From: Hymenoscyphus infarciens
Lineage: Eukaryota; Ascomycota; Leotiomycetes; Helotiales; Helotiaceae
Direction of reading: 5' to 3'
Length of the DNA stretch: 64,000 bases
NCBI GenBank assembly: GCA_001414345.1
Contig: LLCB01000223.1
Span: 36,510 to 100,509 of the forward strand
Both the position numbers and the translations under genes were made by a program. The notes beneath the pieces were generated by a model, which had not been told where the DNA came from, searched no databases, and saw only the letters and a program-made list of their open reading frames with translations. Of the stretch, positions 47,825 through 60,561 are shown piece by piece; position 1 is the first letter of the stretch; the number at the start of each line of letters is the position of its first letter.

Positions 47825-48259
47825 ATTCTAAAATGTCAGGCAATTTAGCACTCGCACCCAATGATGAGGACTTACATCACCAGCTGTTGGTTATGGTGCA
47901 GGATCTGATGTCTTTAGCCGCTTTAAGAGTAGAAGTTAAATAGCTCCATGCAGAGTGTACCGCTTTCGGTGTGTCGCATGAGCTGAAAAAGTATGCTGCC
48001 GGTGATAGCGCACCTATCTAGGTAGTAAATTACTTATTTCAATCGATTCATTGGCACCTATGCATGGGACTGTGTGGCGTCTTTTGTCCTACCCAAACTG
48101 ACACAGGTACTTGATCGATTGAATACCCGTCTAATTTTGAAACCCAGATTTCGATACCTACTCCCCAAGAAACCTCAATTTTTGTCCCAATTACCTCGGG
48201 GTGGAGTCCAAAGGTATCAAGATGCCAACCCCCACCGAAACGCGCGCTCCGAAATGAAA
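47825..48259. other. Short intergenic region between two pseudogenes
   Basis: No gene seen. It may contain unrecognised 5' exons of either pseudogene, both of which are divergently oriented from here. Confidence 0.4.
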
Positions 48260-49180
48260 AGAGTAGCCAGTTCTCTGAAACTGCGATCCCACGCGCGAGA
48301 CTCATTATAGGCGTGGATTATAGAACAATATTCACAGGTATATTAAATCTTCATAGTGTTTGGATAAGTAGAAGCGGACACTAAATGAGTACCGTAGGAG
48401 TCAGCTATGTAACTACAGCACAAAGAGACGTAAAGGACATCAGATGCTGGCCAGGAAAAACCGATGCGCGTAAAACTTCAACTCGAATTGCTTACCTAGA
48501 AGAAAACCAAAAACTCAGTACAATCAAACGGGGTTTCCAAGCTGATTCAGAAGTTGTATCATGTGCCTGGTTACTGGATCGTAGTTCCGACTATCAAGTC
48601 CACGATGATCCTTTACTACGTCAAGCAACCGGCTCCAAAATATTTTCTTTGCTAAACCACCGTGGCCCTGAAAGTGTTTGCGAAGAGTTCTTAAAAGAAA
48701 TCTATAAACACATTACACAGCATATCGAGATAAAGCTCGGCCAACTCTTCCACGCTACACCGATGGACTGTTGGCTGACTCTACCAGCGATATGGAGTGA
48801 TAGAGCAAAAGCTGCCACAAAAGACGCTGCTTAACGAGCCGGTTTTGGTAGCCGGGAGGCTTTAGGGGATCGTCTCTATACAATCATGAAACCTGAAGCG
48901 GCGGCACTTGCAGCCGTGAAAGGGTACTCAGAAGGAGAGTTAATTAATCCAATCCAAGTCAGTCCAGATCCCAATAAGAAATTTTATACTATTGCATTCT
49001 TCCAATTCTCTGATAAATTTGTAGCCGAGAGACAATATGTTGGTTTGCGATTGTGGAGGAGGAACTGTTGATATTACGACGTATACTCTTTCACGACGAA
49101 TCCATTGTAGTTTGAGGAATTATGTGAGGAAATCCACTGCCACGGTCAGTTCAGTCAATCAGTATATGGATAGATGATCC
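48260..49180 (+). pseudogene. HSPA12/Hsp70-like ATPase gene, decayed and C-terminally truncated
   Basis: Fragments of the fungal Hsp70-like (HSPA12-type) actin-fold ATPase: 'ARLIIGVDYRTIFTG' + intron 48338-48397 + 'VSYVTTAQRDV..CWPG', 'TLPAIWSDRAKAATKDAA', 'RAGFG', 'MKPEAAALAAVKGY', and after intron 48958-49024 'NMLVCDCGGGTVDITTY'. The phosphate-1 loop has Arg where GIDYGTT has Gly. A TAA at 48832-48834 interrupts DAA.RAGFG, compatible with CAA to TAA. No initiator Met is obvious, and homology stops near 49175, about half way through the expected length. Hence I call it a remnant. Intact relatives are expanded in fungi and have unclear roles. Confidence 0.82.
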
Positions 49181-49383
49181 CACCTTTGAGTATGTAAACC
49201 CGCGACTAACCGAAGAGCGCTTGCCATTGTGAAAGCGACGTCGGACTTGCGTAAGTAGCTTGCGATATACAAGTAGGAGAAAAAAAGGAGCAACATAGAG
49301 TCAGAAAAGCATTTACATCTCAAAAGACCCTACCTAACCATATTCATTTGCATATTCCACTCACTTCAACTACCAAACTCACC

Positions 49384-50331
49384 ATGTCGCAAAAGCCCCC
49401 ACCACCACCAGCCGGTGTCTGGTGTCCAGCAGTAACTTTCTTCAACCCCTCCACCGACACACTCGACCTCGACGCGCAAGCAAAGTACTACACCTACCTC
49501 TCAAAAACCGGCCTAGCCGGTCTCGTAATCCTGGGCACAAACGCAGAAGCCTTCCTCCTTACACGGGAAGAACGAAAAACCCTCATCTCCCTCGCCCGGC
49601 AGGCAGTTGGGCCCTCCTTCCCCATCATGGCAGGCTGTGGTGCCCACAGTACCGCACAAGTATTGGAATTACTTCGAGATGCCAAAGAAGCGGGTGCGGA
49701 CTCTGCTCTTGTTCTTCCGCCTGCGTATTTTGGGAAGGCGACTACGGGGGCGGTTGTCAAGAGGTTTTTTGAGGATGTGGCTAGGGAGTCGCCATTGCCG
49801 ATTGTGATTTATAATTTCCCCGGTGTGTGTAATGGGGTTGATTTGGATAGTGAGACGATTACGGCCCTAGCAAAGGGGAATGCCAATATCGTGGGTGTGA
49901 AGTTGACGTGTGGCTCCGTGGCCAAAATTGTTCGACTTTCAGCGGAATTGTCACCCGAGTCTTTCTCGATTTTTGGTGGGCAGTCGGATTTCTTGATTGG
50001 GGGGTTGGCTTCGGGGAGTGCGGGGTGTATTGCTGCGTTTGCGAATGTGTTTCCGAAATCTTTGGCGCGGATCTACGATCTGTATAGAGCGGGGAAGACG
50101 GAGGAAGCTTTGAAGATCCATCGTGTGGCAGCTTTAGCAGAGAGTCCTTGCAAGAGTGGTATTGCTGCGACGAAGTATGCGGCTGCGATGCATACGGCGA
50201 AGGCAGCGGGAATCGAGGGCGCCGAGGAAAAGTTGCTACCACGACGACCGTATGAAGGACCTACCGAGGCGGCAAAGGAGAATGTGAGGAAGACAATGGC
50301 TGCATTGGCTGAGAGTGAGAAGGCGTTGTAA
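49384..50331 (+). CDS. DapA-family (dihydrodipicolinate synthase-like) aldolase
   Basis: Single exon of 315 aa; the ATG at 49384 (ACCATGT context) precedes a Pro run. A complete TIM-barrel class I aldolase is visible: 'GVWCPAVTFF' strand 1, 'LVILGTNAEAFLLTREER' (the GTTGE position reads GTNAE), 'PIMAGCGAHST', 'VLPPAYFGKAT', catalytic Tyr in 'VIYNFPG' (Y143) and the Schiff-base Lys in 'VGVKLTCGS' (K173), then 'FGGQSDFLIGG'. Fungi do not make lysine through DapA, so the enzyme more likely acts on 4-hydroxy-2-oxoglutarate or on a 2-keto-3-deoxy sugar acid such as L-threo-3-deoxy-hexulosonate of galacturonate catabolism. The sequence alone does not decide. No other galacturonate gene is adjacent. 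Confidence 0.9.
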   Translation: MSQKPPPPPAGVWCPAVTFFNPSTDTLDLDAQAKYYTYLSKTGLAGLVILGTNAEAFLLTREERKTLISLARQAVGPSFPIMAGCGAHSTAQVLELLRDAKEAGADSALVLPPAYFGKATTGAVVKRFFEDVARESPLPIVIYNFPGVCNGVDLDSETITALAKGNANIVGVKLTCGSVAKIVRLSAELSPESFSIFGGQSDFLIGGLASGSAGCIAAFANVFPKSLARIYDLYRAGKTEEALKIHRVAALAESPCKSGIAATKYAAAMHTAKAAGIEGAEEKLLPRRPYEGPTEAAKENVRKTMAALAESEKAL

Positions 50332-51704
50332 TGTTATCTAGATGAGAAAAAAGTATAGAAAAATTTAACAGTTCAATGGCTTCTCTATCCGAAGTTCGCA
50401 CCATAGATACTGGTGGACATGCAGATGGAAGCGAGCCTCGACCCTCTGCAGCGTTAGTTATACTAGTTATAACAGGCTCTCCGAAGCTTCTAAGAGTAAT
50501 ATAACTCGCTTAGAGTATTACGACTTAGCGAATACTTATAGTATACAACGACGCTAGCGGTAGAACCGCGGCCGCGAGCCTACGTTATAACGTAGACGTA
50601 GAAGAGCTGCTTTATATATAGCTATAGATTAATAGTTTTTTAAGTACTCTATATAATAGAGAATTATATTCCTTAGTATTTTAGTATTTTATATAAATAA
50701 ATAAATTATTAGTAGAGATATACTAATCTCGTTTAAAATGCTTCTCTTTTAATAGCTTATCTACTAATTATAAGATTACTTCTTAGTAAATAGCTACTTT
50801 ATTAATTACTAGCTTATTTTCTAGAGTTCTTTTTTAATAACTAAACTTTACTTTATTATCGACTTATGAATATAATAGTGCTATAGATTTATACATGTCT
50901 TTTATACTAAAGAAGCTACGTAAGAGTGATATCTTTATTAAGTGCAGGGCCTAGGTAGGTTAGTATATGTTATCTTATCAAAGAAACAGAGACATCAAAA
51001 ACTCACGCATTCGAGGCACGTTTCTGTTTCTAGACTGTCGGGTTTGTATTTTGCTCCGGTAGCGAGCCGGCGCTGGCCCCCGGGCATTTTGATGGTGTTT
51101 TGGATCAGAAGTCGAGTTTGAATCAGACTTCAAGCTATCTTACGAGGAATCAGGTTACAATCGTATTTTTCCATCGATATGAAGTGCCGATACAATTTGA
51201 TCTTGCTTGAGTTTGTGTTTGGGGAAAGCTATCGGGATCATGGGGCACCTTATCTATAGCTAATCATCTAATTGGGGTGCTATTTCCCGCTCGACTTTCA
51301 TTGGACACCCTCGAAGTATTTTTTCTTCTTGGGGCCAATTCAAAGTCACCACCGTTTCAATTGGATAACTTTCTGGATCGTTGGAAGTTGTAAGTTGGCT
51401 AGCTTTAAGAGTACCACTACTCTCCAATTCCTTTCATTCTTCGTAATTTTGACCAAGATTGGGAGCGGTTTGCATCGGCTTCCCGGGCGTGTTGGCAGCC
51501 GATAACCGCGATGCCAGCCCCTGATGATGCCCCGCTGTTTACCCCAACTTTGAGTCTTTGGCACCATTCAACAACACCCCACCTAAGGGACATCAACCGA
51601 TATCGATGCGAAAGTATATCTACGCATATTTCTAGTATGGCTAACATGGCTCTTCTTATTCCATCCCAAGCAGTTGACTTGTGTGAATTTGAAACGAAAA
51701 CGAG
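50332..51704. other. Intergenic with a small RIP block (about 50480-50940)
   Basis: The first part is the aldolase 3' flank. From about 50480 to 50940 the sequence is AT-rich and CpA/TpG-poor, with a GC island 'ccgcggccgcgagcctacg' at its left edge near 50568. From about 50950 to 51704 composition is normal, and this presumably holds the P5C dehydrogenase promoter/5' UTR. No gene seen. Confidence 0.6.
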
Positions 51705-53811
<2,107 letters not shown>

Positions 53812-54079
53812 TAATTGAAAATTGACTACTTCGTTCTAGATGATCAGAGCGAAACTATTTATCCACTTGGGACCTCGCCGACATGCGAGGCGATTTCTTG
53901 TGAATCGAGCACGCGATGTTGGTTGATTTCCGTTGGGCTCCTGTAGATGATCTCTATCAAAGCAATTCTTTTCCACCTCAACACCTGATATTCATCTTCC
54001 GGGTACTGGATGGTGCGGATATTAAGTTGGCGCCTTGGCAAGACCACGTTCGACAAGTATTTATTCAAGTCCACGACGT

Positions 54080-55904
54080 CTAGTTCTCTGGTGGGTAAAC
54101 TACAATCCGGTCCAGATCCGCGCCCTTAATATCAAAACCATTACTTAACCCTCCAACTGTTATCGTATTTTGTTTCCCCTTTTCAAGCGTCAACTGTAAT
54201 GGTGTTGACAAAATTATTCCCTTGTGTGTGTCTCTTTGAAACAAAGTCTCGACCTTTTGCGTCTCGCCGTTTACCACGACGCTGCTGATCCTTCGAAGCT
54301 GCCAGCTACCTCCAATACGATCAGGGGTTCCTCCAGCTGCAGCGAAAATTTTAGTGTATGGTTTCCGGAAGCTGTTGGGTGGAATGGAAAACTTACGCTG
54401 GTCACCAAACCCCATGTCATCAGTGTTCTGGTAGTAGAATGAAACCCATTGCAGCTCTCCACTTCCTTCGATGTTCGAGAATGTTACAGTGCTGTCATTC
54501 CCATATATGCCAGTCAAGATTACTCCGTCACTTCCAAAATTCTGATGTTTGGTTAGTCTACGGTCATATTTTTGATTATAAAGATGTTCTTACTGCTTCT
54601 TGTTTGAAAGCTGCTCCTTTTGTGATTGCATCTTTTCCATAGTATGTCTTTCCCTTGATTTCTTTCCATTCTCCAGATTTACTGGGGTTATTTTTAGCTT
54701 GGCAGCCCAACTTAGAGTGTTCTGCAACGTGACTTACACATCTAGGTCATATACATCATGCCAATCGATGGTAAGATCTTTCTTCCTGTCATCGATGTTC
54801 ATTGGCAGCCAAATATATCGACTTTCCCAAAGAGAGTTCGAATCCCACTAGAGTTGAAATCTTAGTTTTGCTGCAAGGTTTGGAAAATATGGGGGCGTAC
54901 CTGATCACCAATATACAAATAAGTCGTTGTCTTTGTTCCCTTGATGGCAAGAGTAAAGCCAGACTGAGAGTTGAAACCTCGAGTATTCAGTGGCGCTACG
55001 ATCCAAGGTTGGGACCACGGCCCAGCCAAGCTATCGGCACGGAATGCCACGACGTCTTTCTCCAGTCAGCAAATTCTGCAAAATGGGGAAGTTTTACTCG
55101 CTATTGGGTCGATAACCAGTCTTGTGGCTCATGAGTGCGTAATAGCTCTTGTCGGTTTGGATAATCGTAGGTGCTTCAAGATCAACTTTCGGGAACGTGT
55201 GAGTAACTTCATCGAGGGCTGTGACGTTCTCATTGTATGATGTCAGGTAAACATCCCGTGCTTCTTTTCGGTCTCCATTCGAGTAGAGAGCATATGAGCG
55301 GCCATCTTTGTAGTCTGTGAACAAACCGAAGTCTTGAGACCAGTTCCCGAGGGGACGTGTTGCATCGACGAAGCTGTAGGGCCCAGATATATTCGGGGAG
55401 GTGGCAAATCCTTGGAGAAGCAGGCCGTAAGTTGAATTATCGGCATGCCAGAACATCTGAGTTCTCAGTCAGCTTTGTGAATTGCGAGTTGGGATTTTAC
55501 CGACATGGTATTGTCCCGTAGCTTCGCTATGAACAACCTTCGGCCGCTGGATGATCATTTTTGGTGAGATATAAGTGTGATTATCGATCGGTGCTATTCA
55601 TTTGTCAGTTAGCTATACTTTTCTTCTGCGCATAACTCAACATACTAAGAGCAAGCCCATGTGCTGTCCACGTAGCCAAGTCATCCGAGCTATAAACACT
55701 CACACCACCACCCTCAGTCTGCCCTTGAGTTTTATACTCTCCAAAAAGCCAAAACTTCCCCGTCACGTCATCTTGAACAATCGATCCGGCATGAGCGTTC
55801 ACCAAATTGCCATCAGTATCTCGCCACCTACCACCGGGGACAATGTATTTTCCCAAAGCTGTTGCCGTGAGTAACAAACATGAGATTGTTTTGAGACCTA
55901 ACAT
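54080..55904 (-). CDS. Secreted GH43 galactan 1,3-beta-galactosidase-like enzyme with C-terminal CBM-like domain (eight exons)
   Basis: Exons (minus): 55646-55904, 55505-55593, 55102-55456, 54901-55055, 54738-54847, 54594-54681, 54397-54541, 54080-54336, giving 485 aa. The signal peptide is MLGLKTISCLLLTATALG. Features like GH43 subfamily 24 exo-galactanases: 'GGRWRDTDGNLVNAHAGS', 'KFWLFGEY', 'MIIQRPKVVHSEATGQYHMFWH', 'VDLEAPTIIQTDKSYYALMSHKTGYRPN', 'FRADSLAGPWSQP'. The C-terminal about 135 residues ('TGIYGNDSTVTFSNIEGSGELQWVSFYY') resemble a CBM35-type sandwich. The intron 55056-55101 must begin GC (A|GCGAGT) and end AAAG to keep 'RPNNVVAFRADSL' in frame; it has a CTGAC branch site. Probable role: trimming of arabinogalactan side chains. 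Confidence 0.88.
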
Positions 55905-57250
55905 TTCGACGAGAGATTAGTAATTAATTAAGAATATTTGGAAGGAAAGAAATCCAGCTCATCAAACTGACTTCATTCAACTTGTACAATTGCCAAGTCT
56001 ACCATCGACCCCGCCGGATCCACTTTCTAATTCATCCGGGAAAACAACGCCCGAGGTGGAAAAACTTTCAATTCGTTTTCCATTAATTTAAACTCTTGGA
56101 ATTTGCGGGGTTTGGGTATTCTTTAGTAAGTTCTTTGTCCCGAGGTTGTAGTGGAAATTATTTTCTTAGGGGGTTAGGTTCTAAGCTTCCTTCCCCTGAA
56201 TTGATGCAGGAACCTTTTGGTGGTACAAGGGGGGCGTTTCACGTGACAGTAGAGAAATACCGCAACCATAGGTAGTCAAGTTTTCTTCGCAAATACCGTA
56301 TTCCTATGAGGTCAACATTTTTGTGGTGGTAAGGTTAGCATCAAGGTTCGAGATACACGTGGCTGGCGCACGTGATCAGGTCAATTATATGTTGTTGATA
56401 TAGATGGAACCAAATTTATGAGTAGAACTAATCACTTTAGTCGGCGTAGAGCCCACTAACACATCACTATAATGGGTATAATTTGTTTCCATCAAAGTGG
56501 TGATTTTTATTTGTTGAAGTACTGATTAATCTACAATGTTTGGTTGTGGATATTAAAAGACATAATTTCCACAACCAAACATTCTAACTGATTCGATTTC
56601 TATTAGTTGCTACTAGGAGCTTTTCAACAACGACAAAGCATTGTCTAGTTGTGAGTAAAGCCAGAACAACCCTCCTATCATTCATACTCAATTTATGTGG
56701 TAACAACATCTAACAAATTACTTTGCAACAACCTTAAAATTCCATGGAGATTGCGATGCTTCTCTCACCTTGTTTCAAATTATACAGTCCTCACAAGATT
56801 TGCGAAGTGTATCAAGTGAGGTTACACAAGTGCTTTCGGCTAACATGATTGGACAGGATAAACGCCAAAGACGAAGGGGGTGTTTCTTGGCTGTTCACCG
56901 AGTCCAATTGTTCTCAAGTCCCCTTTAGCATGCACTAGTTGGTCGTTTGTGAGGTTGTTTTCAAGAAGCAGGATTTTTTATTTTCATTGCTTTCTTCCTT
57001 GTTTTATTCCTTGTTCGAAGACTGCCACAAAGCCATTCACATTGATTCTTTATGCTACTTTTCCACCAGGCGCCATTGTCTTTACCAAACAGGCTGGGGT
57101 ACGAGAAAACACAAAAGTGTCAGCGTGCATAAAGTTTTGTCAAATCTCATTTTAATCTCGCTATCATCCCTTCGTTGGACTATACCCGCCATACACCACT
57201 TACCCGCAGAAATACACACCAAACACATACGCACCATTACGAATTCCAAA
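55905..57250. other. Divergent intergenic region between GH43 and the LPMO-like gene
   Basis: Shared promoter space of two secreted-enzyme genes. It contains a perfect 16-bp inverted repeat (56535-56550 and 56568-56583) around a 17-nt spacer, listed separately. CACGTG at 56239 and ACACGTGG/GCACGTGA near 56351-56373 are E-box-like sites. No gene seen. Confidence 0.6.
56535..56583. repeat. Perfect 16-bp hairpin/inverted repeat
   Basis: AATGTTTGGTTGTGGA and TCCACAACCAAACATT separated by 17 nt. It lies in the divergent promoter region. It could be a cruciform or foldback remnant, or a paired regulator site. No flanking target duplication was found. Confidence 0.9.
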
Positions 57251-58393
57251 ATGTTTTACTCTAAGACATTCCTCTTTGCACTATTCGGTCTCGCCAGCTC
57301 TCACATCACCCTTGAGAGTCCAAAGCCCTTCAAAGTCAACGCAGACGGACTTTCGAACCCTTTGGCACCTTCAGGAGCTAACTACCCTTGTCAGGGTACA
57401 GTCTCGCTTCCTGATGGCGGCCCTACTGAAATGGTGATCGGTCAAGAGCAGAAGGCAACCTTCGCGGGTTTGGCAACTCACGGCGGTGGGTCTTGTCAGA
57501 TCTCTCTTCTGAAGGGATTCGAGCCAAGCAAGACCAACGCAGACTTTCGGGTTATTAAGACGCAGTACGGCTGTCTCACAAACTCCAAAGGAAACTTGGA
57601 CAGCGGAAAACCAAATCCAATGACTTTCACGATCCCAGATTCGGTAGAACCTGGGGAATGGAGTTTGTCTTGGACATGGCAGTCAAAAGCAACTGGAGAG
57701 CTCTACCAGATGTGTGCCCCAATCACCGTCGTGGCCAAGAAACGATCCAGAATTGAACGTCTGAAACCCGCAACCAGTCCCAACGTCAAGCGAGATTTGG
57801 AGGATCTCCCTCCAGTTTGGTTAGCCAACCTTGGAGAAGTCACTGGAACATGTACCGTTAAGCCTCAGCAGCAAATCGTCGAATTCCCAGACCCAGGAAA
57901 ATACGTTGAGCATTCTGAGGGTGAAGAAAAGCTCTTCAAGGCCGAGTGTAATGGCAACAAATACGCAAGTGGCGCTGGTCCAGCACCAGCAAAGTCATCT
58001 AGCGGACCAAGTTCATCTGCCACTAAGCCCAGCGCCTCTTCTTCATCAGCAGCTCCCCTCAGTACTTCATCCAAGCCAAGCACTTCAAGCGTTCGTTCTT
58101 CATCGGCGGCTCCATCCAGTACTTCTGCCAAGCCAGGCGCTTCAAGCACTCCAACCGCCAAGCCCCCGACCCCAGCATCCTCATCGTCAAGCAAAGCACC
58201 AGCTCCAACGGCATCCGCTCCATCTACTCCATCAAGCTCCACAGTAATGTGTGAGGAAGGCCAATACTTGTGCGTCAACAGCCACATGTTCTCAGTCTGC
58301 ACTGGAGGGAAATGGACTGGACCTCAGCCTTTAGCTGCCAATACTCACTGCGAAGGTGAGGTTGGCCCACTCAAGATCATCAACTCCGCGTAA
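57251..58393 (+). CDS. Secreted LPMO-like (AA11-type) protein with Ser/Thr/Pro linker and Cys-rich C-terminal module
   Basis: Single exon of 380 aa. The frame is open upstream, but ATG 57251 begins a clear signal peptide (MFYSKTFLFALFGLASS), and predicted cleavage exposes His-1 (HITLESPKPF), the first ligand of a copper histidine brace. The core has 'THGGGSCQISLLKGFEPSKTNADFRVIKTQYGCL', 'FTIPDSVEPGEWSLSWTW' and 'GELYQMCAP', matching the general fold of AA11/AA-like fungal oxidases. Then come about 100 residues of Ser/Ala/Pro/Thr linker and a six-Cys-type module 'CEEGQYLCVNSHMFSVCTGGKWTG..HCEGEVG' resembling CBM19-type chitin-binding domains. Likely acts on chitin or another wall polymer outside the cell. 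The assignment rests on N-terminal His and layout, not on a database search. Confidence 0.8.
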   Translation: MFYSKTFLFALFGLASSHITLESPKPFKVNADGLSNPLAPSGANYPCQGTVSLPDGGPTEMVIGQEQKATFAGLATHGGGSCQISLLKGFEPSKTNADFRVIKTQYGCLTNSKGNLDSGKPNPMTFTIPDSVEPGEWSLSWTWQSKATGELYQMCAPITVVAKKRSRIERLKPATSPNVKRDLEDLPPVWLANLGEVTGTCTVKPQQQIVEFPDPGKYVEHSEGEEKLFKAECNGNKYASGAGPAPAKSSSGPSSSATKPSASSSSAAPLSTSSKPSTSSVRSSSAAPSSTSAKPGASSTPTAKPPTPASSSSSKAPAPTASAPSTPSSSTVMCEEGQYLCVNSHMFSVCTGGKWTGPQPLAANTHCEGEVGPLKIINSA

Positions 58394-58770
58394 GTTATGA
58401 AATGAGTCCATGATGGAGCTGGTGGAAACCCAGCAGTGGTCGATAATCGATGCTTAATACGTTATGAATCCTGTGCATGATTCAGCACTTAGAAGTCCTT
58501 GAAGGCTTTCTAGTAAACTTCTAATAAATTAAAACTATTTGTATTTTTCAAATACACTAGTCAATCTTCATAAATCTTCAGCGTGATTTTCTTATTCCCA
58601 AACGTAATCAACGAATTTATAAAAACATCACTATAAGTAAAAAATGCAAACCCGGCCTTAAGTTAATATAGAATAACTCTATAGTTACCTTATATATATC
58701 TCACAAAGTCGACTCACGTACGCTTATAGATAAGAAGCGATTTGTTTCTTAGTCTACTTCTAATAGTTCT
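58394..58770. other. Intergenic, LPMO-like 3' flank
   Basis: 3' UTR region grading into AT-rich DNA near 58650. Nothing else seen. Confidence 0.5.
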
Positions 58771-60050
58771 TAGTTAATTTAGTATCTTAAAGATCTTTTG
58801 TCATAGTCTCTATTTACTAAAGAATTTAAAATTATTAAATTAAACTTAGATATATATAGGTTTTAAGAGATTTAAAATATAAACTATACTTAGTTAAATC
58901 TTATAATACTAAGAGTATATTGTTATAAGCTAGGAGTTAAGAATAGCTTAGTTTAATTAAGTTTTAATATAATTGTTCTATTTTTTTAAGCTAAAATTTA
59001 AAATTATAATATTATACTTATATATATTATAGTTTTTAAAAGCTTTTAAGCTTAAAATATACTTATTTAGTTATAATAATACTAGTTCTATAATAAATTA
59101 AGTAAGAACTTAATAATAGGTTAGTTTAAGTAAGTTTTAATATAATTATTCTACTTTTTTAATTTAAAATTTAAAATTCTTAAATTATACTTAGATATAT
59201 ATTAGTTTTAGAAGATTTTAAGTTAAAAATCTATCTCTTTAGTTCTTATAATACTAATTTTATAATAATATAAGCTAGAATCTAATAATAGCTTAGTTTA
59301 ATTACGTTTTAATATAACTATTCTATTTTTTTAAGCTAAAATTTAAAATTATAATATTATACTTAGATATATATTAGTTTTAAAAGAATTTAAACTTAAA
59401 ATCTATTTATTTACTTCTTATAATACTAAGTTTATAATAAATTAAGTAAGAACTTAATATTAGATTAGTTTAAGTAAGTTTTAATATAATTATTCTACTT
59501 TTTTAATTTAAAATTTAAAATTCTTAAATTATACTTAGATATTTCTTAGTTTTAAAAGATTTTAAGCTTAAAATCTATTTATTTAGTTATAAGAATACTA
59601 GTTTTATAATAATATTAGCTAGAATAATATATTAGCTTAGTTAAATTAAGTTTTATTATATATTTCTAATTTAAAATTTAAAATTCTTAAATTATACTTA
59701 GATATTTCTTAGTTTTAAAAGCTTTTTAGTTTAAAATATACTTAATAAGTTTATATTCTTCTAGGTTTATTATAATATAAGCTAAAACTTAATAATAGCT
59801 TAGTTTAATTTAGTTTTATTATAATTACTATACTTTTTTAATATAAAATTTTAAATTCTTAAATTATACTTAGGTATATATAAGTTTTAATAGATTTTAA
59901 GTTAGAAATCTATTTCTTTAGTTCTTATAATACTAATTTTATAATAATATAAGCTAAAACTTCATAATAGCTTAGTTTAATTACGTTTTAATATAATTAT
60001 TATACTTAGATTTAAAAGATTTTAAGTTAAAAATCTATTTATTTTGTTAA
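58770..60050. repeat. AT-rich tandem satellite, unit about 172 bp, about seven copies
   Basis: The box GTTTAATTAAGTTTTA (variants GTTTAAGTAAG, GTTTAATTACG, GTTAAATTAAG) starts at 58951, 59124, 59296, 59468, 59640, 59803 and 59975. Spacings are 173, 172, 172, 172, 163 and 172. Other blocks ('aatttaaaattcttaaatta', 'tacttagatat', 'gattttaag') recur in fixed order within each unit. The array is extremely AT-rich and CpA/TpG-free. It ends abruptly at about 60045, where normal sequence resumes. Confidence 0.88.
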
Positions 60051-60561
60051 TTAGATGTATTCTCGGTCTCGTATCTCTACTTTCTTCTCGCCTCTCTCGC
60101 ACCCCTCGCTTATCTACTCTTCCTTCTCTTCTCATTCTTCCTAGCCTCAGATAAACATATATGTCAAGAAACCCCTCCCCCTAAGAAAGTCAATTAGCTG
60201 GAACCAAAACATTAAAAACTCGGGTATTATTTATTCTCTCTCATGAAGTGGCTTCCTTTGCTTTGTTTTGCCTGCGCCACGCCTCCCATCCCTTAAATAT
60301 GTATTTCCAAAAAAGTTACAAAGCAGGAAAGAGTACCGTATTCGCTCGATTGTTTCTTTCCTTTCTTTCCTCAGCCCATCCATCATCATGCACGCTCAAA
60401 AATAAAGTATCATCGACCACAACTCATTTCCCGTACTCAACAAAATGGTCGCTAGGACAACCATGACTTTCATCTCCCATCATCTCATCCATTATCTCGC
60501 CTTTCACCACGCGCCCCCCATCCTCTACCGTGATCTCTCCCTCGTTCCCATCTCTCATTGA
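60050..60561. other. Intergenic between the satellite and SSK1
   Basis: CT-rich sequence, probably including the SSK1 3' UTR. No gene seen. Confidence 0.5.

Noticed and set aside
48958..49024. Frameshift in the Hsp70-like gene before the CDCGGGTVD motif
   Set aside because: A 67-nt GTCAGT..TAG intron joins LINPIQ to the NMLVCDCGGG segment in frame, so no frameshift is needed there.
56939..57250. N-terminal extension of the LPMO-like protein
   Set aside because: It would place 104 residues before the signal peptide and destroy the mature N-terminal His; treated as 5' leader.
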